Positions 8,577 through 17,444 are shown, numbered from the stretch's first letter. The stretch is DNA of 32,510 nt from Candidatus Gastranaerophilales bacterium (GCA_017415185.1 JAFQHZ010000018.1:1-32510); one strand, 5' to 3'. Numbers and translations: made by a program. The notes: a model not told the origin generated them from the letters alone.

Positions 8577-10150
8577 GATATAACAACAGCTCCTCCCATA
8601 CCACTACTACCGTTATAAATTTCAACAATTGGTTCAACAGTTGAATTTAAAACAGTCTCATAAGTATTATTTATATAATCAGGTCTTTCATAAGAAATTT
8701 TATAAAACGGATCATATTTAACAAGCGAATTTCCACCGCCACCGCCTGAACCAAAACTTTCTTCATTAGGCGAAGTAGATTTTGTGCAAACTCCAGCCGA
8801 ATCGCAATGAGCTCCTAATCCTTTATATAAATTTTGCTGCGCAACTCCGTTTAAAACCGTATTTTTTACATAATTGGACATTTCACCATCAGTCGGAATC
8901 CAAGATTGCGTAGCATTAGTAAGCCTAACATTAGAAAGAGTATAATAATTTTCACTTTGGACTAAATGAGAAGAAGGAATTCTGTTAAGAGCAACTCCTG
9001 TATAGGTAATCATATTTGCACCCGGATCACCGCCCCAAGCTGTCAAATTAAAATCTTTAAAATTTGTATTTTGACCTTTTAGACCTGGCTTTCCACCATC
9101 ACCAATATCGCTTTTTGAAATCAAAACAGTTCTTCCAGAAAGATTTAAAGTATTATTTTCAACAGTTGTACCAGCCTTTCCGCCGTGACTTGATCTTGGT
9201 CTTGGAAGAGTTTTTGTATAACTTACTTTATCTCTTTCTGTCAAGGTAACAACAGAAATAGCTTTTTTATTTGTTATGTTACCTCCAGAATGACATACTG
9301 GAGAATCGGAAACTGTTCTATCTTTTCCCGCAATACTAATATTTGTATCTGAAAATCTTGCACCTTGCGCAAGAACATAATCTGCACCTCTAAGAAAAAC
9401 ACCAGGACCGGCAGAAACCAAAGGAGAAGTTGAAGCTTCAGGGCAATCTTTTTCATTAAAACCATTAAATAATTTAAAATTATCGCCTAATCGGAAATTT
9501 GTCCTAAAAGCACAAGTTGCACCATTAATTTCTGAGCTTTTTCCACCTCTTACAAAAAACGAACGATTATTTAGGGCGATTTTTTCAAGCGCACTTGATT
9601 CAAAAACAGACGCAACATTTGATGGAATCATAAAATATCTGTATGCATTGTCGCATTTGTAAGTTGGGCAACTATTCAAATAAAATTTAGTAGTGTTATT
9701 TGAGTACTCAAGCGGAGAATACTGCGCAGAATTTGCCAAACAAGCAGTATAGTTATTTCCAGGTTGAGATATAGAAGAATTTCCAGCCCTTAAAAGATTA
9801 TATGAGAAACTAACAGGAGCATCTGACACCCAATAATCAGTCTTTTCTTCAGATATTTTTCCTCCGCCTCCGCCACCGCCAATAACAGCGACTTTATAGT
9901 TTGAAACACCTGACGGGAAAGTAAAATTGCATTGTTGAATATTTTTTCTATGCTGAACAGTTCCATCCAACAAAGTAACTTTTTGATTTAAATTACCATT
10001 AACATCTTTATAGCAAGCAAAAGTTCCGCTTGAAATATCAGCAGCTACATTAACTTTTTTTGTAATTACTCCACCAATCATAATCATAACTACGCCAAGA
10101 ATAGTTGTAGACATAATTATTTCTATTAAACTTAATCCTCTTTTTTTCAT
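8570..10150 (-). CDS. Glycine-rich prepilin-like protein, 526 residues
   Basis: N-terminus MKKRGLSLIEIIMSTTILG: cleavage G5^L, Glu at mature position 5, then a hydrophobic helix. After it come a CYKDVNGNLNQ segment, a C-x-FTFPSGV segment and a β-strand leading to a run of seven glycines near residue 95. Further Gly-rich loops follow (GDGGKPGLKG, GSGGGGGN), and it ends GMGGAVVISW. The FT-x-P-x-GV-strand-GGGGGG pattern and the final GGA-hydrophobic-W are, from memory, typical of the glycine-rich domain of phage tail and adhesin proteins. It lies 13 bases behind 10164 and overlaps 6789 by seven. It is probably a surface-exposed minor subunit; ligand unknown. Confidence 0.8.
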   Translation of the reverse strand: MKKRGLSLIEIIMSTTILGVVMIMIGGVITKKVNVAADISSGTFACYKDVNGNLNQKVTLLDGTVQHRKNIQQCNFTFPSGVSNYKVAVIGGGGGGGKISEEKTDYWVSDAPVSFSYNLLRAGNSSISQPGNNYTACLANSAQYSPLEYSNNTTKFYLNSCPTYKCDNAYRYFMIPSNVASVFESSALEKIALNNRSFFVRGGKSSEINGATCAFRTNFRLGDNFKLFNGFNEKDCPEASTSPLVSAGPGVFLRGADYVLAQGARFSDTNISIAGKDRTVSDSPVCHSGGNITNKKAISVVTLTERDKVSYTKTLPRPRSSHGGKAGTTVENNTLNLSGRTVLISKSDIGDGGKPGLKGQNTNFKDFNLTAWGGDPGANMITYTGVALNRIPSSHLVQSENYYTLSNVRLTNATQSWIPTDGEMSNYVKNTVLNGVAQQNLYKGLGAHCDSAGVCTKSTSPNEESFGSGGGGGNSLVKYDPFYKISYERPDYINNTYETVLNSTVEPIVEIYNGSSGMGGAVVISW

Positions 10151-10163
10151 TTTGTTTCCATCT

Positions 10164-11690
10164 TTACCAATTAATTATTATTGCGCCGCCAGCACCAGCG
10201 CCGCCGTTGCCTGCATAAAACTTATTGTTTGAAATATAAGTTGTATAAGAAGTTTTATTTAACTTTTGAATAGGAGTACTGTTGTTTTGCAAATTATAAG
10301 CAGAATTCAACTGAGTTCCATCTTGCAAAAAGAACGAAAGAACTTTATGTTCACCAAGATTTTGAGAAGTTCTAAAGACAATGCTTCCACCACCGCCTCC
10401 TGAACCGATTTTTGTTCCCGCAAGACCATCGCAATTTACACAACTGGAATTTTTGCAAACACAATTGCCTCCAATTCCGCCTGCACCGCCATCAAACTTA
10501 TTATCAAAATAGCCATTTTCACCTTTTCGAGTATAAAAATCGCCATCTATAACATGGTTTTCATTGTCGCTATCTTTGAAAATATGCTCCATCGGAAAAT
10601 CGACGCTTCCGCCCTTGCCGCCATAAGCAACAATATTTTCATTATTATCAATTTTAAATCTACTATATTGACCGTTATATCCGCTGCTATTGTAGATATT
10701 TAAATTTAATCTGTCTTTATTGTTAGAAATATTTCTTAATTCATTAAGAAGCCTGTCGTAATTATGAGGAGTGTCTTGAAGTCCATAATTAACCATGTTA
10801 ATAATAACAGGGTCAACTGGGCTTTTTATAATTGAGCGAAGTAAAGATAAATCATAACTATTTATATGACCATCACCATAGCCCATATATGTATCTGTTG
10901 GATGTTTTTTAGAGTATATTAAATCTTGAATAATTCCAAGAAGACTATAATAATTATTTAAATCTTCGCCATAACCACCCATGCCACCTTTTCCAACGCA
11001 ATAATCATATTCGCTTGCATCAGTAGGAATTTCAGTATTGCGACAAAAATTAATAACAAGCTCATCCTGCACAAAATTGTTTGCTAAACTTGAGCTTTTT
11101 GTGACAATTTGCCCTTGTTTTCCGCCTGCACCATAGTATAGAGCAATTGCCCTTTGCATTTTTTTAAGCATATAGCTTGCAACGTCAACTTCAAATTGTC
11201 CTGATTTGTATGAACAAAAATAATTATTACAATGACGAATATTATTTGAAACAGAAGAGCCATATTTTTGAGATAATGAAGGCAAAGTTGCACTATTCAA
11301 TTGTTCTTTTGCTGAACCTTCTTTTTGAATATCTACAACCTGATTAACATCGCTCACAGCGTCACGAGGCACAACGGGCATTGAGCCACCTCCGCCGCCA
11401 CCAACGGCAGTAATTGTGAATGAATTTACACCAGTTGGCCTTGTAAAAATACAGCCAGTTTGTGTTACATCTCTTTTTTGAGATAAAGCTGAGGAATTGA
11501 ATCTTTGTTGTTGATAAAGCCTATATGTATCAGTTACATCATCATATTCTGAAAAACACCTAAATTCACCATATATATTAGAAGAAGTCTTTGTTTTTTG
11601 AGTAGTTAAAGGCATAGTAAGCAAGACTACCGCAGTAACCAAAGACATACAAATAATTAATTCTATATACGAAAACGCAGGCTTTTTCAT
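10164..11690 (-). CDS. Glycine-rich prepilin-like protein, 508 residues (first gene of pilin operon)
   Basis: N-terminus MKKPAFSYIELIICMSLV: cleavage A5^F, Glu at mature position 5. The same plan as its two downstream neighbours follows: GEFRCF, then C-x-FTRPTGVNSF, then a strand ending in GGGGGG near residue 100, then Gly-rich loops (GKGGMGG, YGGKGG, GGAGGIGG, GSGGGGG) with a small CVC...C...C cluster, and the end GAGGAIIINW. The Shine-Dalgarno is weak. It heads a six-gene unit with gaps of at most 13 bases. The three genes look like ancient tandem duplicates that kept the glycine-rich domain while the middle diverged. The assembly machinery must be encoded elsewhere. Confidence 0.8.
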   Translation of the reverse strand: MKKPAFSYIELIICMSLVTAVVLLTMPLTTQKTKTSSNIYGEFRCFSEYDDVTDTYRLYQQQRFNSSALSQKRDVTQTGCIFTRPTGVNSFTITAVGGGGGGSMPVVPRDAVSDVNQVVDIQKEGSAKEQLNSATLPSLSQKYGSSVSNNIRHCNNYFCSYKSGQFEVDVASYMLKKMQRAIALYYGAGGKQGQIVTKSSSLANNFVQDELVINFCRNTEIPTDASEYDYCVGKGGMGGYGEDLNNYYSLLGIIQDLIYSKKHPTDTYMGYGDGHINSYDLSLLRSIIKSPVDPVIINMVNYGLQDTPHNYDRLLNELRNISNNKDRLNLNIYNSSGYNGQYSRFKIDNNENIVAYGGKGGSVDFPMEHIFKDSDNENHVIDGDFYTRKGENGYFDNKFDGGAGGIGGNCVCKNSSCVNCDGLAGTKIGSGGGGGSIVFRTSQNLGEHKVLSFFLQDGTQLNSAYNLQNNSTPIQKLNKTSYTTYISNNKFYAGNGGAGAGGAIIINW

Positions 11691-11819
11691 TATTTTATAT
11701 TTATACTATTCCCATAAACTTTACAAAGATTCCAAAATTAGTATATAACAGCATTTTTTTTCTCGTATCCTACATTTGATGAATATTATTTAAAAATTAT
11801 TTTAGTTTTTATTACAAAA

Positions 11820-11848
11820 TTGCCCGCTATAAACCCAAATGATAAAAT
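11820..11848 (+). promoter_or_regulatory. Candidate promoter of the sulfation operon
   Basis: TTGCCC (11820-11825), a 17-base spacer, then TAAAAT (11843-11848) preceded by TGA, which makes an extended -10. The predicted start of transcription, ~11855, leaves only about ten bases of leader including GAGGAG at 11855-11860. The 175-bp gap 11691-11865 must also hold the promoter of the divergent pilin operon, which I cannot place with confidence. Confidence 0.45.
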
Positions 11849-11865
11849 TTATATGAGGAGAAACA

Positions 11866-13296
11866 ATGAAAAAAAGTATTTTTATAATATCAGCTTCAAT
11901 ATTACTTATTTTGAGCACAGCAATATTTTTCTTATTGAATCATAATCATTTTTTGATAATTAACAATACAATTGAAGATATTAAAATAAACAATTATTCA
12001 ATCTTTTTATACAAAGACAAAAATCAGCCTTCTTATGAAGCAATGACCCTTAATACAGTTTCAAAAACAAAGATTGACATAGAAACAAAAGAAAATGAAA
12101 TTATTCACAAAGAAATAAAGCTAAGAAAATTAAAAGCAAATAAAGCGATATATATTTATTCTCTAAAAGATAAAAAAGCATATAAAATCAATCTAACACC
12201 TGAAAATTTACCAAAATACAAAATTAAAACAAAACCAGGACACACAAAAGGATATTTATTCACTGCTCCAATTGAAGCAATTAATTGGTCAAATGCAATT
12301 GCTATAATAATAAAAACAAATGGAGATTTGATTTTTTATCATAATAATCCATACAAAGACATGTTACTGTTGGCAAATTTCAAAAAACACATCATGCCTG
12401 ATGGAACCATATATTATTCAATAAATATGAAAAAAAATGACGGCAAAACTATTGACTATTACGAATGCGAAATATTTCTTTTTGATAAAAACTTTAATTT
12501 AATTAAAAAAATAACTTTTCCGGATGGTTCATTAACAGAAAGTCATGTATTTGAAATGCTCGACAAGGATCATTATTTTTTAAATGATTATTACGAAGAA
12601 GACATCTATATTCCAGAATGGAAAAAAACCCTAAAAGCACTGCATGAACGCGTGTTTGAGTTCAAAGATGGCAAAGCAATACTTAAATTTGATACCAAAA
12701 AAAATCCTGAGCTATATAAACATCCAACTATAATATATAAATCATTCTGGACGCATATCAAACCAGGCGGACACCTTAATCACATACTCGTTGACCCAAA
12801 AGATAACAATTTAATTTTAAGTTTTGGATACTCGAGTTGCCTTGTAAAGATAGATAGAAAAACTGGCAAAGTAATTTGGATTCTTGGAGGAAAAAACGAT
12901 ATGTTTAACCTCAAAAAAGAACAAAGTTTTATTTTGCAACATGTTCCACAATTTACATCGGACGGATATCTAACATTTTTAAACAACAACTTAAATTTTG
13001 AAACAACAGGAAATAAACAATTTAGCTTACCAGGAGGAAGCAAAATTACAAAAATCAAAATTGATGACGAAAAAAGACAGCTAAAAGATTTCAGATCAAT
13101 TGAACTTGGAATGTCAATTGACATCATGGGAAATATACAAGAACTATCTGCAAATAGATATATAATCGGACAAGGACACAATCAATTAAGAATGTTTGCA
13201 GAAGAAAAAGACATAGTAACAGGCAAAACATATATGGTGCTAGATGTACCAGGATATGCAAACTATAAAGTATTACTATATGAAACATTAGACTAA
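11866..13296 (+). CDS. Arylsulfotransferase (ASST)-like membrane-anchored protein 1
   Basis: 476 residues. A single hydrophobic segment (residues 5-24) should anchor it to the membrane with the body outside. Residues ~30-125 form a β-rich N-terminal domain, then a propeller-like body: GYLFTAP (near 129), TNGDLIFYHNNP (151-162), DGSLTESHVF (220-229), HLNHILVDPKDNNLIL (303-318), KIDRKTGKVIWILGG (328-342) and FILQH (355-359). These match the order in arylsulfotransferases, which move sulfate from one phenolic ester to another without PAPS. The catalytic His (H359) and the HxN motif (303-305) are present. The Arg usually found in the 'SSR' strand is not: the region reads SFGYSS (319-324). So it may be inactive, use another residue, or have another role. 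It heads the sulfation operon; GAGGAG precedes ATG. Confidence 0.75.
   Translation: MKKSIFIISASILLILSTAIFFLLNHNHFLIINNTIEDIKINNYSIFLYKDKNQPSYEAMTLNTVSKTKIDIETKENEIIHKEIKLRKLKANKAIYIYSLKDKKAYKINLTPENLPKYKIKTKPGHTKGYLFTAPIEAINWSNAIAIIIKTNGDLIFYHNNPYKDMLLLANFKKHIMPDGTIYYSINMKKNDGKTIDYYECEIFLFDKNFNLIKKITFPDGSLTESHVFEMLDKDHYFLNDYYEEDIYIPEWKKTLKALHERVFEFKDGKAILKFDTKKNPELYKHPTIIYKSFWTHIKPGGHLNHILVDPKDNNLILSFGYSSCLVKIDRKTGKVIWILGGKNDMFNLKKEQSFILQHVPQFTSDGYLTFLNNNLNFETTGNKQFSLPGGSKITKIKIDDEKRQLKDFRSIELGMSIDIMGNIQELSANRYIIGQGHNQLRMFAEEKDIVTGKTYMVLDVPGYANYKVLLYETLD
12013..12272 (+). repeat. 260-bp near-identical block shared by the two ASST genes, copy 1
   Basis: Matches 13462-13721 with about six mismatches over 260 bases by eye, encoding residues ~50-136 of each protein. 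Flanking regions are clearly more diverged in both DNA and protein. Confidence 0.85.
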
Positions 13297-13314
13297 TTAA
13301 AACAAGGAATAAAA

Positions 13315-14742
13315 ATGAAAAAAGCAATAATAAAAATAGCCACCTTGGCAATAATACCTATTATTATATTTTTAGCATACTATCTAAATTGTGACCGCGT
13401 TGTAATAGTCAACAAAGCAATTAAAGACATTAAAATCAATACTTATTCCATATTTGCCCGTAAAGACAAAAATCAGCCTTCTTATGAAGCAATGACCCTT
13501 AATACTATTTCAAAAACAAAAATTGACATAGAAACAAAAGAAAATGAAATTATTCACAAAGAAATAAAGCTAAGAAAATTAAAAGCAAATAAAGCGATAC
13601 ATATTTATTCTCTAAAAGATAAAAAAGCATATAAAATCAATCTAACACCTGAAAATTTACCGAAATACAAAATCAAAACAAAACCAGGACACACAAAAGG
13701 ATATTTATTCACTGCTCCAATGAGAGTATCAGATTGGTCTAATGCCATAGCGCTAGCCATTAAGACAAACGGAGATTTGATTTTTTATCATAATAACCCA
13801 AATTACCCAATGAAGCTTTTATTTAATTTTCAGAAAATTAAACTAAGCAACGGCGAAGTTTATTATTCTATTAATATGGAATCAAAAAAAGGTCACTTAA
13901 CAAATTATTTTGATACAGAAATATATCTTTTTGATAAAAATTTCAACTTAATTAAAAAAATTACATCGCCCGATGGAAAACTATGCGAAAACCATATCTT
14001 TTACATGTTAGACAGAAACCACTATTTCATAAGTCAACATTACCCTGAGACAAGATATGCAAAAGAACAAAAAAGAAACGTTAAAATACTACAAGACCAT
14101 TTAAAAGAGATCAAAGACAATGATATTATTTTCGATTTTGATACAGGAAAACATCCAGAATATGCACTTAAATATAATTTAGTATATCTTCCCGAATGGG
14201 AATATATGGAGCCTTTCCATTTAAATGGAATGTTAGTGGATCCAAAGGATAACAATATTATAATCAGCGCAGGTTTTATGAGTTCTTTTGTAAAAGTAGA
14301 CAGAAAAACAAAAAAACCAATTTGGATTTTAGGCGGAAAAGGTGATATGTTCAATTTAGCTCCAGAGCAGCGTTTCATACTGCAACATTCGCCAATGCTG
14401 ACATCAGATGGATATTTTACTTTTTTAAACAACAACAACCAATTTAAAATTCCGGGCGACAAACAATTTTATCAACCAGGGAAGGCAAAAATTGTCAAAA
14501 TGAAACTTGACGAAAAAAATCTAAAAATTACAGATTATAGAACTTTTGAACTTGAAGACAATATTATGTTTCTTGGAAACCTACAAGAAATGTCTCCAAA
14601 TAGATATTTAATAGGTTATGGTGTTTCTCGACACAAAAATTTTGCTGCTGAAAAAGATATCACACAAAACAAGGACTATATGACATTTGAAATACCTGAA
14701 TATTCAAGTTATAAAATCACTCACCACAAAACATTAGACTAG
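13315..14742 (+). CDS. Arylsulfotransferase (ASST)-like membrane-anchored protein 2
   Basis: 475 residues, a tandem paralogue of the preceding gene with 18 bases between them. An N-terminal hydrophobic segment (residues ~5-23) acts as an anchor. The same propeller motifs occur in the same order: HTKGYLFTAP, TNGDLIFYHNNP, a SPDGKLCENHIF segment, FHLNGMLVDPKDNNIII, KVDRKTKKPIWILGGKGD and FILQHSPML. The HxN motif and the QH histidine are kept. As in the first copy, the strand that normally holds Arg reads SAGFMSS, so the Arg is missing here too; shared loss suggests it is tolerated or replaced. Residues ~50-136 are nearly identical to copy 1, while the rest is moderately similar. It precedes cysD by 11 bases in the same operon. 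Substrate unknown. Confidence 0.75.
   Translation: MKKAIIKIATLAIIPIIIFLAYYLNCDRVVIVNKAIKDIKINTYSIFARKDKNQPSYEAMTLNTISKTKIDIETKENEIIHKEIKLRKLKANKAIHIYSLKDKKAYKINLTPENLPKYKIKTKPGHTKGYLFTAPMRVSDWSNAIALAIKTNGDLIFYHNNPNYPMKLLFNFQKIKLSNGEVYYSINMESKKGHLTNYFDTEIYLFDKNFNLIKKITSPDGKLCENHIFYMLDRNHYFISQHYPETRYAKEQKRNVKILQDHLKEIKDNDIIFDFDTGKHPEYALKYNLVYLPEWEYMEPFHLNGMLVDPKDNNIIISAGFMSSFVKVDRKTKKPIWILGGKGDMFNLAPEQRFILQHSPMLTSDGYFTFLNNNNQFKIPGDKQFYQPGKAKIVKMKLDEKNLKITDYRTFELEDNIMFLGNLQEMSPNRYLIGYGVSRHKNFAAEKDITQNKDYMTFEIPEYSSYKITHHKTLD
13462..13721 (+). repeat. 260-bp near-identical block shared by the two ASST genes, copy 2
   Basis: Partner of 12013-12272. The next stretch of ~26 identical bases (around ggagatttgattttttatca) occurs 40-50 bases further on in both genes, separated by a diverged segment, as expected for patchy gene conversion. 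Confidence 0.85.
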
Positions 14743-14753
14743 AAAATAAAACA

Positions 14754-15626
14754 ATGGACAACTATTTAAAAAACTTAGAATACCAAGCAATAGATATAAT
14801 AAGAGACACTGTTTTTAACAATGACGTTGAAAAAATAGTAGCATTTTATTCAATTGGAAAAGATAGCAGTGTACTTTTACATCTTTTCAAAAAAGCATTC
14901 TACCCAAACAAAATTCCAATCAAATTTTTGCATATAGATACGGGCTGGAAATTTCCTGAAATGTATGAATTCAGAGAAAAAATTGCCAATGAAATTGATT
15001 TATTAATTTTTAAACATCCAGCCTGCTTGAATCCATACAAAGACGGAAGAAATTATACAGACATCATGAAAACGCAAGCTCTAAAAATGTCTCAAGAACA
15101 TTTTGGCTTTAAAATTGCTTTTGGTGGCGCAAGAAGAGACGAAGAAAAAAGCAGAGCAAAAGAAAGAATAATTTCAATAAGAGATAAAAATGGTTATTGG
15201 AATGCAAGAAAACAGAATCCTGAAATTTCGCCACTATATAACCCATTTTATTGTAACGACACAAGTTTAAGAGTTTTTCCACTATCAAATTGGACTGAAC
15301 TAGACATTTGGAAATACATTAAAGAAGAAAATATTGAAATTGTTCCAATTTATTTTTCGCACAAAAGAAAAGTCAAAATCACAACTCAAAACAATAAAGA
15401 ATTACTCTTAATTCCGCAAAAAGGCGAAAAAACAGAAGAACTGAATGTTCGCTTTAGAACGCTTGGCTGTTATCCTTTAACAGGGGCGGTTCGTTCAAAT
15501 GCAAAGAATATTGATGAAATTATAAAAGAATTAGAAGAAGTGCAATATTCAGAAAGAATTACAAGAGTAATTGATTATGATGCAAAAGGCTCAATGGAAA
15601 TTAAAAAGCAAGAAGGATATTTCTAA
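14754..15626 (+). CDS. cysD: Sulfate adenylyltransferase subunit 2 (CysD)
   Basis: 290 residues. It makes adenylyl sulfate from ATP and sulfate together with the CysN GTPase. The PP-loop YSIGKDSSVLLHL (residues 32-44) is the form typical of CysD, followed by LHIDTGWKFPEMYEFR, then FGGARRDEEKSRAKER, then FPLSNWTELDIWKYI, RFRTLGCYPLTGAV, and the C-terminus GSMEIKKQEGYF. All match E. coli CysD as I remember it, and the length is close to the usual ~300. Its TAA overlaps the next ATG by one base (TAATG), so translation is probably coupled. The lack of cysH or sulfite reductase nearby points to sulfation rather than assimilation as its purpose. Confidence 0.95.
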   Translation: MDNYLKNLEYQAIDIIRDTVFNNDVEKIVAFYSIGKDSSVLLHLFKKAFYPNKIPIKFLHIDTGWKFPEMYEFREKIANEIDLLIFKHPACLNPYKDGRNYTDIMKTQALKMSQEHFGFKIAFGGARRDEEKSRAKERIISIRDKNGYWNARKQNPEISPLYNPFYCNDTSLRVFPLSNWTELDIWKYIKEENIEIVPIYFSHKRKVKITTQNNKELLLIPQKGEKTEELNVRFRTLGCYPLTGAVRSNAKNIDEIIKELEEVQYSERITRVIDYDAKGSMEIKKQEGYF

Positions 15627-15859
15627 TGAAAACAGATACACACTTTGAATCATTAATAAAAAGTATATTATACAGAATTTTTGCAACAATTTCGACAATT
15701 CTTATTGCTTTTATTTTTACGCACGATTTCAAAATTTCAATAAGCATAGGGTCGCTTGAGTTATTTTCTAAAATAATTCTTTATTATTTCTATGAAAGAA
15801 TATGGCTATTTTTCAAAAAGAAAACAGCAAGAGGTGACAATGAGCAACAACATCTTTAA
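15626..15859 (+). CDS. DUF2061 small membrane protein
   Basis: 77 residues with two hydrophobic stretches (about residues 12-32 and 36-54). The opening SLIKSILYRIFATISTILIA, the central ISISIGSLELFSKIILYYFYERIW and the length fit the DUF2061 family, whose members are, from memory, often found next to or fused with sulfate-activation genes. Its start overlaps the cysD stop by one base, and its end overlaps the CysNC start by 20 bases, so it is an integral part of the operon. The function is not known; a role in sulfate uptake or in bringing CysDNC to the membrane is only a guess. Confidence 0.8.
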   Translation: MKTDTHFESLIKSILYRIFATISTILIAFIFTHDFKISISIGSLELFSKIILYYFYERIWLFFKKKTARGDNEQQHL

Positions 15860-17444
15860 TTTTATATGTTGCGGAAGCGTAGACGACGGAAAATCTAGTT
15901 TAATTGGTCAAATTTTATTAAACACAAATTCTGTAAAACAAGATGTTTTAGAAGATGCAATGTCTGCTTCTTTTGATAATGGCAGCGATTTTCTTGAACC
16001 CGGTCTTTTGCTTGATGGCTTATTGGATGAAAGAAAGCAGCAAATCACAATCGATATAGCACACAGATACTTTGATTATAACAATACACGTTATCATATC
16101 TACGATTGTCCTGGTCATGAGCAATATACCAAAAATATGGCAATAGCAGCAGCAGAAGCAAATTGCGCAATTTTAGTTATAGATGTTTTAAAAGGAATTT
16201 CTCCTCAAACGTTAAAACATCTTTCAATTTGCGCTCTTTTTCAAATTAAATATTTAATTATAGCCCTATCAAAATGCGATTTAACAACAAAATCAAACAC
16301 ATGGGATGAAAATATAATTCAAAAAAGAAAACAAGAAATAGAAGAAATTTTAAAACAATATAATTTTAACTATTCAATAATTCCGATTGATTCAATACAC
16401 AATAAAAATATCGACAAAGTTATTGAAAAAATAGAAGAATATAATTGGCTATATTTTGAAAGCAAAAAAAATAATTTTATAGCTCACGCATACTGTTCTC
16501 AATTTTGCAATGGCGAAAGATATTATTATTTAAAACTTTTAGACAAAAAAGAAATCAAAAAAGACGAAAAATTAAAACTTTTCCCTCTTGATAAAGAAGT
16601 GACCATTAAATGCGACAGCAATAATGGAACAATACAAATTCAAGAAGATATAGATATTGAAAAAGGAAACGCATTAGCGAACGTTAATCTTTTAGTAAGC
16701 AACAAAATTAAACATCACACATATTGGTTTGACGAACCAACAAACGAAATGATTTTTCATCATGGAACAATATTTGCCAATATAACAAAATACACTCAAA
16801 CACTAATAGAATTAGATAAAGCTATTTGTTTTAACAATATCAATGATATTAAAGAAAATGGCTTTGGAATAATTATCGATAAAGCAAGCAAAAAAACACT
16901 TGGAGTTAGTGTTTTTCTTGCTAATGATAATTTAATAAAAGTAAATCAAAAAGGAAAAATATATTGGTTTAGCGGATTGTCTGGAGCTGGAAAAACCACT
17001 CAAGCAATGAATCTATGGAGGGAATTTTCAATTAAACCAATCTTGTTAGACGCTGATGATGTTAGAAAAACCATAAATTCTGATTTAGGCTACACAAAAG
17101 AAGATTGTTATCAAAACATTGAAAGAATATCTCAAATTGCGCAACTTCTTTCAAATCAAGGATTCAATGTTATAGTAACTTGCATATCTAAATTTAAAGA
17201 ACAAAGAAAAGAAATTAAAGAAAGATTAAAACCAAATTTAATTGAAATTCTTGTTGATAAAAGTCTTGAAACACTAAAGAAAAACGACACAAAAGGTCTT
17301 TATAATTCACTAGGAACGTGCAATATGATACAAAACTATGAATATGGAAATAGCGTAGATATAATATTAAACACAGAAGAAAAAACCGAAAAAGAAAACT
17401 TTGAATATTTAATTGCACAACTAAAAAAACTGGAGGCTTTTTAA
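15840..17444 (+). CDS. cysNC: Bifunctional sulfate adenylyltransferase GTPase / APS kinase (CysN-CysC), compact
   Basis: 534 residues from ATG 15840, chosen because GAGGTG at 15830-15835 precedes it; an upstream ATG at 15792 lies inside the DUF2061 gene. The GTPase part has CGSVDDGKSS (residues 11-20), LDERKQQITID, DCPGHEQYTKNM (89-100) and SKCD (144-147) where NKxD is normal. A shortened, diverged β-barrel section (~215-365) follows. The APS kinase part has GLSGAGKTT (~379-387), LDADDVR, YQNIERI and a DTKGLY segment. The pair makes PAPS from sulfate: CysD+CysN form APS, CysC phosphorylates it. Typical CysNC fusions are ~630 residues, so this is compact, mostly in the barrel. Its TAA overlaps the next ATG (TAATG). 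Confidence 0.9.
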   Translation: MSNNIFNFICCGSVDDGKSSLIGQILLNTNSVKQDVLEDAMSASFDNGSDFLEPGLLLDGLLDERKQQITIDIAHRYFDYNNTRYHIYDCPGHEQYTKNMAIAAAEANCAILVIDVLKGISPQTLKHLSICALFQIKYLIIALSKCDLTTKSNTWDENIIQKRKQEIEEILKQYNFNYSIIPIDSIHNKNIDKVIEKIEEYNWLYFESKKNNFIAHAYCSQFCNGERYYYLKLLDKKEIKKDEKLKLFPLDKEVTIKCDSNNGTIQIQEDIDIEKGNALANVNLLVSNKIKHHTYWFDEPTNEMIFHHGTIFANITKYTQTLIELDKAICFNNINDIKENGFGIIIDKASKKTLGVSVFLANDNLIKVNQKGKIYWFSGLSGAGKTTQAMNLWREFSIKPILLDADDVRKTINSDLGYTKEDCYQNIERISQIAQLLSNQGFNVIVTCISKFKEQRKEIKERLKPNLIEILVDKSLETLKKNDTKGLYNSLGTCNMIQNYEYGNSVDIILNTEEKTEKENFEYLIAQLKKLEAF

